Source: an uncultured Clostridia bacterium (lineage in GTDB: Bacteria; Bacillota; Clostridia; Christensenellales; UBA1242). From it: a stretch of 64,000 nucleotides of DNA. This document shows, one piece after another, positions 51,377-59,602 of this stretch (position 1 is its first letter; every line of letters begins with the position of its first letter). Location: NCBI GenBank assembly GCA_947062475.1, contig CAMSQA010000002.1:1-64000 (forward strand). Direction: 5' to 3'. Made by a program: the position numbers and the translations under genes. The notes under the pieces were generated by a model. It saw only the letters and a program-made list of their open reading frames with translations, searched no databases and was not told the origin of the DNA.

Positions 51377-51583
51377 AAATTGCCTCCATTTATTATATTT
51401 TTAATTCTTTTAAATTAAATTTAATTATTAGTGTCATTTAAAACTATTGTTAAAAAAATTGTTTATACTTAAACAATTTATAATTCAAAATAACATAAGA
51501 CATGCTATAATATTGAGTGATAATATGTCAAATAACATAGCTGGTAGATGTATCGATAAAAATTTTATTAATTTAAATTAAAT
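51377..51583. other. Intergenic region with palindrome and a promoter-like site
   Basis: ATTGTTTA/TAAACAAT form an 8-bp inverted repeat at 51459-51478. CATGCTATAAT, an extended -10 box, lies near 51502-51512, followed by an 18-codon frame (51525-51581, MSNNIAGRCIDKNFINLN) with only a weak ribosome site. It may be the cut start of a lost gene. Nothing else is visible. Confidence 0.35.
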
Positions 51584-51733
51584 CTAAGGATTTTTAATCC
51601 ATATTTCCGCATGACAAGATTTGCAATCTTTATTGCGATTAACACAACTTGGACAATAACCGTTATCTTTATAATAAGTATCTCCCAAATCTTTCAAAAG
51701 TTTAAAATTTAAATTTTCTAATAGGTATAAAGA
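51584..51733 (-). pseudogene. Fragment of a Cys-rich (zinc ribbon-like) gene
   Basis: A minus-strand frame without start codon or ribosome site encodes KDLGDTYYKDNGYCPSCVNR and then NKDCKSCHAEIWIKNP before a TAG. CPSC and CKSC look like zinc-ribbon knuckles. A TAA lies just upstream in frame. It is best read as a C-terminal remnant. Confidence 0.4.
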
Positions 51734-51858
51734 TTAAGTTATATATTTTCAAAAATTGGTAATTTCTTTTTTTTCAGCTTCACATAATATTAGAATCAAT
51801 CAACCATTGATGCATATAATTTAATTTCATTTTCTAAAATCTTTTTATTTAATACATT

Positions 51859-51932
51859 TGGCAGGGGTGGAAGGAATCGAACCCTCCTCTGGAGTTTTGG
51901 AGACTCTCATTCTACCGATGAACTACACCCCT
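51859..51932 (-). tRNA. tRNA-Trp(CCA)
   Basis: The minus strand folds as a 74-nt cloverleaf: acceptor AGGGGTG pairs with CACCCCT, the anticodon loop is CTCCAAA (anticodon CCA), the T-loop is TTCGATT, the discriminator is G and CCA is encoded. The anticodon stem has one mismatch at its outer pair. Confidence 0.93.
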
Positions 51933-52167
51933 ATATTCTTTTTCTTTTTTAATTTTTTTCTTTCTCTAAAAATTACTATTTTATTTTAGCATAGTTTGTC
52001 TGTTAAGTCAAACATTTTTTTATATTAAAGAAAATAAAATTCAACTTGTATTTTGTTGTGTTTTTTTAAAAAATGTGATATAGTCACTATTAGTTTATGC
52101 TGGAATTATATTTAAAGCTAATGCAAATATAGTTTGTGAATCAAATATAAAATATAAAGGAGTTTTT

Positions 52168-52782
52168 ATGAAAATAGAGAAATTTGTTTCAAATATGCTT
52201 CAATCTAATGTGTATTTGGTTGAGAAGGAAAATAAAATTTTAATTGTCGATTGTGGGTGTGAAACTGAAGTCATTAAAAAAGCGGTTGGCAATAGAAAGG
52301 TGGTTGGTGTGCTGCTTACTCATGGACATTATGATCACAGCAAATATTGCAATGAATATGCCAAAGCTTTTGACGTTTCAATCTATGCAAATAGAAAAAT
52401 TGCTGATACTTTGAAAGATAAAACAGCTATATATAGTCAAGATGGAAGCATAATAGAGAATTTAAGCCACTTTAAGTTTATAGAGCACGATGGAATGATA
52501 AAAATTGATTGTTTTGAGATTGAATGTTTTGCCTGCGGTGGTCACTGCAAATGTTGCGAGTGCTTTTTAATTGAAGGAAATCTTTTTGCAGGAGATGTGC
52601 TTTTTGAAAGATGCATCGGCAGAACTGACCTTGTTGATTCAAACAAAAAAGAAATGGTTGATTCTCTTTGTAAGCTTGAAAATTTAAATTTCGATAGAGT
52701 TTTCAGCGGTCATGGAGAAGGCACGACAAGAGATGAACAATTGAAAAATATCAGTGTTTACAAAAGATTTCTTACTCGTTGA
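52168..52782 (+). CDS. Glyoxalase II-like MBL hydrolase with cysteine cluster
   Basis: A 204-aa MBL-fold protein. The metal motif is THGHYDH, with later ligands in LFAGDVLF and FSGHGEGT. Where family members have PGHTxGSxxY, this one has GGHCKCCECFLI, putting four cysteines next to the third-ligand His. Length fits the short bacterial glyoxalase II-like (YcbL-type) hydrolases. AAGGAG precedes the ATG. It stands alone and ends before a strong terminator shared with dnaI. Confidence 0.8.
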   Translation: MKIEKFVSNMLQSNVYLVEKENKILIVDCGCETEVIKKAVGNRKVVGVLLTHGHYDHSKYCNEYAKAFDVSIYANRKIADTLKDKTAIYSQDGSIIENLSHFKFIEHDGMIKIDCFEIECFACGGHCKCCECFLIEGNLFAGDVLFERCIGRTDLVDSNKKEMVDSLCKLENLNFDRVFSGHGEGTTRDEQLKNISVYKRFLTR

Positions 52783-52866
52783 TATAGATAATTTATAAAA
52801 AAAGACAATGATTTTAATAAAAAATGATAAATTTTGCTTATTTTTTATTAAATTATCTTTAAAATT

Positions 52867-52899
52867 AAAAAAGTGATTGATTTTTCAATCACTTTTTTG
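52867..52899. terminator. Bidirectional terminator
   Basis: AAAAAAGTGATTGA (52867-52880) pairs perfectly with TCAATCACTTTTTT (52885-52898). It serves the MBL gene and, from the other side, overlaps the dnaI stop codon. Confidence 0.9.
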
Positions 52900-53800
52900 T
52901 ATTTTTTAAACGTAGATCTTCGCCTTCGATAAAGAGACAAATTGAGGAAGTTTTATCAGCAATGCGACTGAAAATTCTTTCATCATAATAACTTAATATT
53001 TCTTCTAAATTGAGGTTTGTTGTAATTATTGTAGGTCGTTTTTTTGTTTGACGTTCATTAATTACATGATATAAATAGTTGACGGTGATGTTTGGATTTC
53101 TTAGTTCTGTGCCCAAATCATCAATAAAAAGTATTTCAGCGTCAATATATTTTGAAATTAATTCTTGTTTTTCAATTGCATCACGGCATGCGAAACTTTT
53201 TACAAAATCTTGATGCATTGCAAAAGAAGTGGTAAAAAATACAAGTTTATGTCTTTTAATAAGTTCGTTTGCCATGCATCTTGTGAGGTGAGTTTTTCCA
53301 ACACCTGTTTGACCTGCAAGAAAAATTAATGTTTTTTCAAAGTCAGAATGACACCATTTTTGCATTTTTTCATAAAGTGTTTTCATAAGGCTTTTTTCTG
53401 GGAAAAGCTTTAAGTTTGTAGACTTAAAATCTTCAAGTTGCAAAAATCCGCTTTCTTCAATGAGGATTTTATTGATTTGGTCTATTAAGCAGTTGCAGTA
53501 TTTCCCTTCTTTTGTCAGACCGCTATCATTGCAAAGTTTGCAGTGGTATTGAGGTTCTATAGAGTCAATATTTAATTTATTCAATCTTTCTTGAAGTTGT
53601 GATTTTGCAAGATTAAGTTCTTCATCATTTTCTTTTCCTTCTCTTGCATTTTCAATCATTTTGTTGACATAAACATGATATAAATTTTTAAATAGTTCAT
53701 CATCAAATGCCTTTGTTTTATTTGAAAGAGCTTGATTTTCGGCGTCAAAATGTTTATTTTTAATTATTTTTTTTGCTTTTTCAATAATTGTGCTTTTCAT
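52889..53800 (-). CDS. dnaI: Helicase loader DnaI/DnaC-like ATPase
   Basis: A 303-aa AAA+ protein that loads the replicative helicase. The N-terminal half has a cysteine motif CKLCNDSG...YCNC typical of DnaI. Walker A is AGQTGVGKTHLTR and Walker B ILFIDDLGTE; the sensor motif is TIITTNLNLEEI and the Arg finger lies in ERIFSRIAD. GGAG-type ribosome site (AAGGAGTTT) is present. It follows the DnaD-type gene by 15 bp, the normal Bacillota order. Confidence 0.9.
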   Translation of the reverse strand: MKSTIIEKAKKIIKNKHFDAENQALSNKTKAFDDELFKNLYHVYVNKMIENAREGKENDEELNLAKSQLQERLNKLNIDSIEPQYHCKLCNDSGLTKEGKYCNCLIDQINKILIEESGFLQLEDFKSTNLKLFPEKSLMKTLYEKMQKWCHSDFEKTLIFLAGQTGVGKTHLTRCMANELIKRHKLVFFTTSFAMHQDFVKSFACRDAIEKQELISKYIDAEILFIDDLGTELRNPNITVNYLYHVINERQTKKRPTIITTNLNLEEILSYYDERIFSRIADKTSSICLFIEGEDLRLKNTKK

Positions 53801-53815
53801 TTTAAACTCCTTCTA

Positions 53816-55276
53816 TTAAATCTCAACTTCATTTATTGCTTGAAATAAAGCTGTCAATTGATTGTTTGAATAACTTCTTCCTTCAAAATTTTGTTTTTGT
53901 TTATTTGAATTTTCTGATTTATTTATTGAAGAAATAGGGGTGGTGGATTTAGCTTCTATAACTGTTTTGATGCCTTTATCATGCCAGTCTGCTAGTATTC
54001 GGCTAAGGTATTTGATAGGATTGTCTTTTCCTTTTGAAAGTGAAGTTGCATATGAAATAAGTTCATCGCTCATCTTCCAATTTTCTGTCCAAATTTTATA
54101 ATTTTCTCTGTCTTTATAGTTTACAATACGTTTTAAGTCAAATTCATCTAAAATTTCCTGCAGTTTTTCATCTGCTGCTAAGACATCGTTCATATATTCG
54201 TTGAAAGAACTCATGTTGAGAAGTCCTAATTTATAGAATCTTGAAATTGATTTATCCATTCCTTCTAGTGTGCGGACTGAGCTTTTAAAGCAGAATTTAG
54301 CAATCTCGAGAAGAAGATTTCTGTCAAAACCTAAATTTATCCATTTTAAGATATAGTTTTCAACGACTACTTCCAAATTCTCATAAAATAAACCAAGTTC
54401 TTTATTTATCTCTTTTGCAAGCTGGAAAAGCTCTTGCTTATCCTTTTCAAAATTATCTATTTCTTGAATTGAAAAAAGTTTCATTTCATAATATTTTTTT
54501 ATAAGCAGGTCGGTCTTTTCAATTGAAAAACGATTTTTCTTCTTATATGTCTTGCAGATATGAAGGATAACTTCAAGAGAAAATCCATAATCGTTTAACC
54601 ATTTGTTGACAATTGCACGTTCTTCAACATAAGGTGAACGCTTGATGCCGACAGCATTGAAAATTTCTGTCAATTCTGGTGATTTTTCTTCAAATTTATT
54701 CAAACGTTCTTCCACTTGAAGGGTGCTTGTAATTCCTTCATTTGCCCAGTTTTTAGCAACAGTGAGGATATAGTTATAGCCAACAGCACTTTTTTTTGTT
54801 TCAACACAATATTTCATAATCATTAAAAGTGCTTCTTGTTCTACATGAAATCGCTCTAAAAAATCATAATATTCTTGATATTCATGTTTTGAAATTGCAC
54901 GTTTATTTTGAAATATTTCTTGTGCTTGCTGATTGAAAACTTCATATTTGTCAGTTTTGTATAGTTTGTTTGCAGATATTACATTTTTAAGAGGAATATA
55001 AGTCACTTCAAGAGGATTTATTCTAAGTAGTCTGACAAGTCCCTGTTCTTCCCAATATTCAAAAGCAGAAATGATTTCGTCCTCACTGAGATTTAAAATT
55101 CTTGAAAAATTTTCAAGAGAATTGTCAAAAGAATTGCTTGAACAAAGATATAAACCATATATATAAACTACAACCTGACTTGGTTGTGCAAAAGGAAGAT
55201 AGTCATTAATAAAAATATTATCAAGCTCGGTTTTTGAGTTGGCGATAAATTCGGTTGAATATTTACAAAAAGACAT
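53816..55276 (-). CDS. dnaD: DnaD/DnaB-like replication initiation protein
   Basis: A 486-aa primosome protein. The N-terminal winged helix (IFINDYLPFAQPSQVVVYIY; LSEDEIISAFEYWEEQGLVR) is followed by repeats of the DnaB_2/DnaD C-terminal helical domain. The last is clearest (RENYKIWTENWKMSDELISY, then GKDNPIKYLSRILADWHDKG), with earlier copies around YSPYV/KWLNDYGFSLEVILHICK and ILKWINLGFDRNLLLEIAKF. It is longer than DnaD (about 230 aa), closer to Bacillus DnaB. It is paired with dnaI. Confidence 0.82.
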   Translation of the reverse strand: MSFCKYSTEFIANSKTELDNIFINDYLPFAQPSQVVVYIYGLYLCSSNSFDNSLENFSRILNLSEDEIISAFEYWEEQGLVRLLRINPLEVTYIPLKNVISANKLYKTDKYEVFNQQAQEIFQNKRAISKHEYQEYYDFLERFHVEQEALLMIMKYCVETKKSAVGYNYILTVAKNWANEGITSTLQVEERLNKFEEKSPELTEIFNAVGIKRSPYVEERAIVNKWLNDYGFSLEVILHICKTYKKKNRFSIEKTDLLIKKYYEMKLFSIQEIDNFEKDKQELFQLAKEINKELGLFYENLEVVVENYILKWINLGFDRNLLLEIAKFCFKSSVRTLEGMDKSISRFYKLGLLNMSSFNEYMNDVLAADEKLQEILDEFDLKRIVNYKDRENYKIWTENWKMSDELISYATSLSKGKDNPIKYLSRILADWHDKGIKTVIEAKSTTPISSINKSENSNKQKQNFEGRSYSNNQLTALFQAINEVEI

Positions 55277-55413
55277 ATTTTTTCTCCTGAGTGATTTATA
55301 ATGTTTGCAGATTTTATTGTATCACATCTTAAATTTTTTTTCAACCAAATTTTGCTTTTAAAACAAGATTGTAAATTTGGAATTAAAATAAAGCTATCTT
55401 CGTATAGTATAAC

Positions 55414-56931
55414 ATGAAAATCAATTTAAATAAAAAAAATATCAAATATTTAATTTTTGCGATTATAGTTGTAGCCATTTTTATTTTAGTGCTTTTATTT
55501 TGCTTGAAAGGGAAGCAAGATTATAAATCTATTTTGAGTTGTTATGATTTGAAACTTTCTTATGATGAAAATAGCCACATCTTAAAGGGGGAAGAAGAAG
55601 TTGTTTATGTAAACAACAGTGACAATTCTTTTGAAAAACTTTATTTTCATCTTTATCCAAATGCTTTTAGAGAGGGTGCTAAAATTGGTGTTGTTTCTCA
55701 GCCTAATATAGATAATGCTTATCCTAATGGAAAGAGTTTTGGTAATATTAAAATAAAAACAGTTTGTGATAATGAAGGCAAAGAATTTCAATATAGTATT
55801 GAGGGCAGTGATGAAAATATCCTTTCTGTCAGTTTAAAGGATATGCTTTATCCAGATGAAAAGGTTTTGATTAAAATTGAATTTGAAGTGTCTCTTGCAA
55901 ATATCAATCATAGACTTGGTTATGGTGAAAATACCATAAATTTTGGCAATTTTTACCCTATTGCATGCGTTTATGAGGAGGGAAAGGGCTTTTGTCAAGA
56001 CCTATATCATTCAAATGGTGACCCATTTTATAGCGATTGCGCCAATTATAAAGCTGAGATTTCTTTTAAATCAGATTTCCAGATTGCAAGCACGGGAAAA
56101 CTTGTTTCATCAGAAACAGTTGGTAAAATTACAAAAAATATATATTCCGAGAAAAATATTAGAGATTTTTGCTTTTCATTGAGTAAAAACTTTGAGAAGG
56201 TGACAAGAAAAGTTGGCAAAACCAATGTAAATTATTATGGATATAAAGATGATGACAATATTGAAAAATGTTTACAGGTGGCTTGCGATGCTTTAAGCAC
56301 TTTCAATGATTTTTTTGGAGAATATCCTTATGATGAATTTTCAGTTGTAAAATCAAATTTTGTGCATGGTGGAATGGAATATCCAGAAATTGTGCTAATA
56401 AGTGACAAAATAATTGATGAAAGAGATTTAAATTATGTTATAGTCCATGAGATTGCTCATCAGTGGTGGTATGGTATTGTTGGCAATGATGAATATAATC
56501 ATGCTTGGATTGATGAAGGTTTGACAGAATATAGCACTCTTTTGTTTTTTGAAAAAAATACAAAATATGGTGAAAATTTTAAAGAGATGATTAATAATGC
56601 TCAAAAAAACTATTTGCTGTTTGAAGATGTATATAAAAAGGTGACAGGGCAGGTTGATGGAACTATGGATAGACCACTTGATAAGTTTAATACCGAGCCT
56701 GAATATAGTCAGTGCGTTTATACAAGAGGAGTATTGATGTTTAATTCCTTTAGGGAATCTATTGGAAAAAATAAATTTATGAAAGCACTTAAAATAATTC
56801 AAGAAAAATATAGATATAAAAATATTTCTCCAGCCCAGCTTATTGCCGTTTTTGAAAAATTTGGAGGAAGAGAAACAGAAAGTTTTTTTCATAATTGGCT
56901 TTTTGATAAAGTAATTTTCACAAAAGGATAA
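55414..56931 (+). CDS. Membrane-anchored M1-family metallopeptidase
   Basis: A 505-aa zinc aminopeptidase-like protein. Residues 11-32 form one hydrophobic anchor (YLIFAIIVVAIFILVLLFCL), so the catalytic part is probably outside. The zinc motif is HEIAH at 345-349 with Glu368 in WIDEGLTEY, the exact HExxH-18-E spacing of M1. GGMEYPEIVLIS is the substrate-binding exopeptidase-type loop. No Shine-Dalgarno is seen before the ATG; a TATAGTATAAC box lies right at it, so the mRNA may be leaderless. A terminator follows. Confidence 0.87.
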   Translation: MKINLNKKNIKYLIFAIIVVAIFILVLLFCLKGKQDYKSILSCYDLKLSYDENSHILKGEEEVVYVNNSDNSFEKLYFHLYPNAFREGAKIGVVSQPNIDNAYPNGKSFGNIKIKTVCDNEGKEFQYSIEGSDENILSVSLKDMLYPDEKVLIKIEFEVSLANINHRLGYGENTINFGNFYPIACVYEEGKGFCQDLYHSNGDPFYSDCANYKAEISFKSDFQIASTGKLVSSETVGKITKNIYSEKNIRDFCFSLSKNFEKVTRKVGKTNVNYYGYKDDDNIEKCLQVACDALSTFNDFFGEYPYDEFSVVKSNFVHGGMEYPEIVLISDKIIDERDLNYVIVHEIAHQWWYGIVGNDEYNHAWIDEGLTEYSTLLFFEKNTKYGENFKEMINNAQKNYLLFEDVYKKVTGQVDGTMDRPLDKFNTEPEYSQCVYTRGVLMFNSFRESIGKNKFMKALKIIQEKYRYKNISPAQLIAVFEKFGGRETESFFHNWLFDKVIFTKG

Positions 56932-56935
56932 AAAT

Positions 56936-56961
56936 CGCACCTAAAAAGGTGCGTTTTTTTA
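56936..56961 (+). terminator. Terminator after the M1 peptidase gene
   Basis: CGCACCT and AGGTGCG pair over AAAA, followed by seven Ts. Confidence 0.9.
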
Positions 56962-57036
56962 AGTGATGTCATTTTGTTTTTGATAAGGAGATTAATGTAT
57001 TCTTTAAAATTTTTTAAAATAAAAAACAAAATTTAG

Positions 57037-57065
57037 TTGACAAATTTTTCTTTTTATCTTATACT
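57037..57065 (+). promoter_or_regulatory. Promoter ahead of the tRNA-Lys half and intact tRNA-Lys
   Basis: TTGACA (57037-57042), 17 bp, TATACT (57060-57065). It lies 64 bases before the broken tRNA copy and was presumably that gene's own promoter. It can read through to the intact tRNA-Lys. Confidence 0.8.
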
Positions 57066-57128
57066 TAATAAAGTCAAATCATCTTGGATTTTATAAATGA
57101 TGACCTTAAATTTTTAATAGCCAGTTAT

Positions 57129-57167
57129 GGACTGCTAGCTCAGTTGGTAGAGCATTCGACTCTTAAT
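57129..57167 (+). pseudogene. 5' half of a tRNA-Lys cut in the anticodon loop
   Basis: GGACTGC (5' acceptor), TAGCTCAGTTGGTAGAGC (D-arm) and TTCGACTCTTAAT (stem and anticodon loop) match tRNA-Lys. Then the sequence leaves the tRNA (AATATAC...). No 3' half follows. It differs from the intact copy in the acceptor and anticodon stems, so it is not a simple duplicate. It marks the probable left junction of the element that fills the rest of the window. Confidence 0.75.
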
Positions 57168-57198
57168 AATATACTTTACCATTTGCTTTGTAGCACCA

Positions 57199-57221
57199 AA
57201 TATATTATAATATAATATATT
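57199..57221. repeat. 23-bp perfect A/T palindrome
   Basis: AATATATTATA and TATAATATATT are exact inverted copies around a single A (57210), between the two tRNA-Lys sequences. Confidence 0.7.
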
Positions 57222-57332
57222 AAGACACTTTTTGAAACTAATTTTAAACCTCTAAAATTAAAAGTGTAATAAAATTGTAACATGAGGTGTAAAATTGACT
57301 GCTCCGTGATGAGCCTAAACTAACATGATTAT

Positions 57333-57408
57333 GGACTTGTAGCTCAGTTGGTAGAGCAATTGACTCTTAATCAATGGGTCCAGGGTTCGAGCCCCTGCAA
57401 GTCCACCA
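57333..57408 (+). tRNA. tRNA-Lys(CTT)
   Basis: A complete 76-nt cloverleaf: GGACTTG pairs with CAAGTCC, anticodon stem ATTGA/TCAAT encloses CTCTTAA (anticodon CTT), T-arm CAGGGTTCGAGCCCCTG, CCA encoded. It lies 165 bp after the broken copy and inside the presumed element junction. A terminator follows. Confidence 0.95.
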
Positions 57409-57418
57409 TAAAACCTTT

Positions 57419-57455
57419 GAAACCACCATTTGTTTGATGGTTTCTTTTATTTTGT
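57419..57455 (+). terminator. Terminator after tRNA-Lys
   Basis: GAAACCACCA and TGATGGTTTC pair with one mismatch, followed by TTTTATTTTG. Confidence 0.7.
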
Positions 57456-57482
57456 TCTATCATTAAACCAGAGTTCATCATG

Positions 57483-58022
57483 CTATAATTTCCTTAGTCT
57501 TATATTATCAATATTGGGCAAAAAATTATCATCAAAAGGCTGTTGATTGCTCTCTGCTGATTTTTCTTCGTGCTTTTGATTTTCATTCTTATATTGCTCT
57601 TCAAAGGCTTGTATAAGGTTGTTTGTATAGTCTTTTGAAAATGGATTGGTAACATATTCAATATTTTGAAACTGCAACTCTTGTCCTTTGTAGTTTTCAG
57701 TTTTAAAGATTGTCAAAAAGCAATAGACATATTTGTTCAAAAAAGTTTTGTCAAAGTCAATGTCTATGTTATCATCTGGCTTGTAGTGATAATTGATTGC
57801 CTTTCGCAATTTATTGTAACGCCAATTAAACTTGCCTTGTGGGTGCACATGAAACTTTTTATCACATATCAAAATGCCTTTATGGCTACCAGTAATAAGT
57901 TCAATTGTAATTTCAAATTGCTTTGCACTAATATCCAATAAATCAATTTTAACTATTCTTGCCAATACACCCTTTTCTTCAATAGGTGTTTTGCAAATTT
58001 TTCTATCTAGTAACACAAACAT
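57483..58022 (-). CDS. Unknown element protein, beta-rich
   Basis: A 179-aa protein. It has GVLARIVKIDLL, FEITIELITGSHKGILICDK, KFNWRYNKLRKAINYHYKPD and a polar Asn/Gln/Glu-rich tail. The strand pattern with FNWRYNKLRKAI resembles phage DUF669-like single-strand annealing accessory proteins, but the match is weak. I start at ATG 58022 behind AAGGAGACAA, which follows the neighbour's stop closely. It is the last gene of the minus-strand cargo run toward the tRNA-Lys junction. Confidence 0.55.
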   Translation of the reverse strand: MFVLLDRKICKTPIEEKGVLARIVKIDLLDISAKQFEITIELITGSHKGILICDKKFHVHPQGKFNWRYNKLRKAINYHYKPDDNIDIDFDKTFLNKYVYCFLTIFKTENYKGQELQFQNIEYVTNPFSKDYTNNLIQAFEEQYKNENQKHEEKSAESNQQPFDDNFLPNIDNIRLRKL

Positions 58023-58023
58023 A

Positions 58024-58623
58024 TTATTTTGTCTCCTTATATTTATTTTCATAATTTTTTATAATTTCTAATTGTCGATTAAGATTGTCTTTTTTATCAC
58101 ACAAACTTAAAGATTGCTTTGATTTTACAAAGTTAATAATAGAAGTTCCAGTCTTACAAAAATTAGTTTCTATTCTATCTTGTTTGACATATTTCTTTTT
58201 AAGATTAAGCAAAACATCTAAATATAGACCTAAATTATTCGCCCTAAATAGTTTTTGTATATAATACTTGCTACTCCAACATGAAGCAATAAATCTGCTA
58301 ACAAAATCTTTATCTTGTTGGCTATCAAATAATTGCATTAATAAAAATATTTTACTTTTATTTTTGCTTGTATAGCAGTGATTAATAGATATAAATTCAA
58401 AGTTTAAAAGATTAATCCTTTTATTAAAATTATGAAATCTTTGCAAAAACTTTTTCTTAAAGTCTGCTTGTTTTGATTCTATCTTTATAATATAGGCATT
58501 ATCAAGTATAGGGTTAAGTGTTCTCAAAAAAGCAACTTGCCAATCAATCATATTGATAAGTTCTTTCTTTGAATAGTACTCACTTTTAGGACATTGAGCG
58601 AGGTCCATTTTTGTATTTTTCAT
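58024..58623 (-). CDS. Unknown element protein, basic and helical
   Basis: A 199-aa protein rich in Lys and aromatic residues (KKKFLQRFHNFNKRINLLNF; DKDFVSRFIASCWSSKYYIQ). It has a good ribosome site AAGGAG. Its stop lies one base before the next start, so the pair is translationally linked. No domain recognised; a nucleic-acid-binding role would fit the charge but is not shown. Confidence 0.55.
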   Translation of the reverse strand: MKNTKMDLAQCPKSEYYSKKELINMIDWQVAFLRTLNPILDNAYIIKIESKQADFKKKFLQRFHNFNKRINLLNFEFISINHCYTSKNKSKIFLLMQLFDSQQDKDFVSRFIASCWSSKYYIQKLFRANNLGLYLDVLLNLKKKYVKQDRIETNFCKTGTSIINFVKSKQSLSLCDKKDNLNRQLEIIKNYENKYKETK

Positions 58624-58724
58624 ATAAAAATCTCCTTAATATAAAATTAAATTTTTTGCATAATAAAGGCATGCACACCTAATTAGTTGTACTGAATAAA
58701 TAAGTTTGTTTTACTTTGTTACGG

Positions 58725-58763
58725 TCAATAGCCAGTGTGAATTAAGTAATATCTTTCTTTCAT
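58725..58763 (-). CDS. Possible 12-codon small ORF
   Basis: MKERYYLIHTGY starts 10 bases after the stop of the gene at 58774, behind AGAGAGGTAAAT, a good ribosome site. It is followed by about 100 bp without a gene before 58623. It may be a leader peptide or the remaining start of a decayed gene. Confidence 0.3.
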   Translation of the reverse strand: MKERYYLIHTGY

Positions 58764-58773
58764 ATTTACCTCT

Positions 58774-59364
58774 CTAAAATTGACATTCTTCAAGTTGACT
58801 ATGACATTGGTCTTCAATGAAGAAAACTTTATGATGTTTTTTATCAATCTTTGCGTTTAATTCAATAAGTCCTTCGCCATATCTTTTATTAGTTTGAAAC
58901 TCTACTTGTATCTTTAAACTAAAATCAATCAAAGAATTAATCTGCTGTTTTGTCAATTTAACATTGTTATAAGTCTTACATGAACGCACATCTTCACAAT
59001 TAAGCAAAATATCTAACGCAATCCCATTTTTTGAAATAGTGTGCTTTTTATTTAAAAAGTCATTGTCAAGATTCCTGTACTCTGTTGAGTAAAGAGTGTT
59101 AGTTTTCTTGTTGTATTCGATTAATTCTGCACAAACATTAAAAATCTTAAAAGTTTTTGGAATTGGGTCGTTTGAACAACCTTGTATTTTTTGGAAATAG
59201 AAGTTTAATGTCAAGTGCAATTTGAAGTTTTCTTCATCAATTGCGAAATAGTTTTTTTGATTTTCAATATCAAGAACTAATCCTTCGTCTAAACTTTCTA
59301 AATAGCCAAATGAACTGCTTGGACTATTTTTAACTGGTTTGAAATAAACATTTTGATTTTTCAT
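58774..59364 (-). CDS. Unknown element protein
   Basis: A 196-aa beta-rich protein (HLTLNFYFQKIQGCSNDPIP; GLIELNAKIDKKHHKVFFIE). AAAGGAAAA precedes the ATG. It is read toward the tRNA-Lys with the two genes after it. No family recognised; it shows no membrane segment or signal peptide. Confidence 0.55.
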   Translation of the reverse strand: MKNQNVYFKPVKNSPSSSFGYLESLDEGLVLDIENQKNYFAIDEENFKLHLTLNFYFQKIQGCSNDPIPKTFKIFNVCAELIEYNKKTNTLYSTEYRNLDNDFLNKKHTISKNGIALDILLNCEDVRSCKTYNNVKLTKQQINSLIDFSLKIQVEFQTNKRYGEGLIELNAKIDKKHHKVFFIEDQCHSQLEECQF

Positions 59365-59481
59365 AATTATTTTTCCTTTTATAATTTCTAAATTTTTGCC
59401 CTAAAAAAGCACATAGTGTGATAGTAAACACTATTTTTAGGGTTGCAAGTAATTTCGTAGACTTCTATCGATTTTACTTAT

Positions 59482-59540
59482 ACTTACTTATACATAATTT
59501 TTTTTGAAGTAATTTTTACTTTTTCCAAATTTCATGGAAA
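59482..59540. repeat. 59-bp direct repeat, copy 1 (downstream of integrase)
   Basis: It shares 53 of 59 bases with 61460-61518. The first 28 bases (ACTTACTTATACATAA, T8, GAAG) and the last 18 (TTCCAAATTTCATGGAAA, with TTTCC/GGAAA as inverted ends) are identical. The two copies bracket the integrase-excisionase pair. Confidence 0.85.
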
Positions 59541-59602
59541 ACTATTAAAAATTTTTTAATTTTAGGTGTGTCATTGTTGAATGATAGTTAATAAACAATT
59601 AA

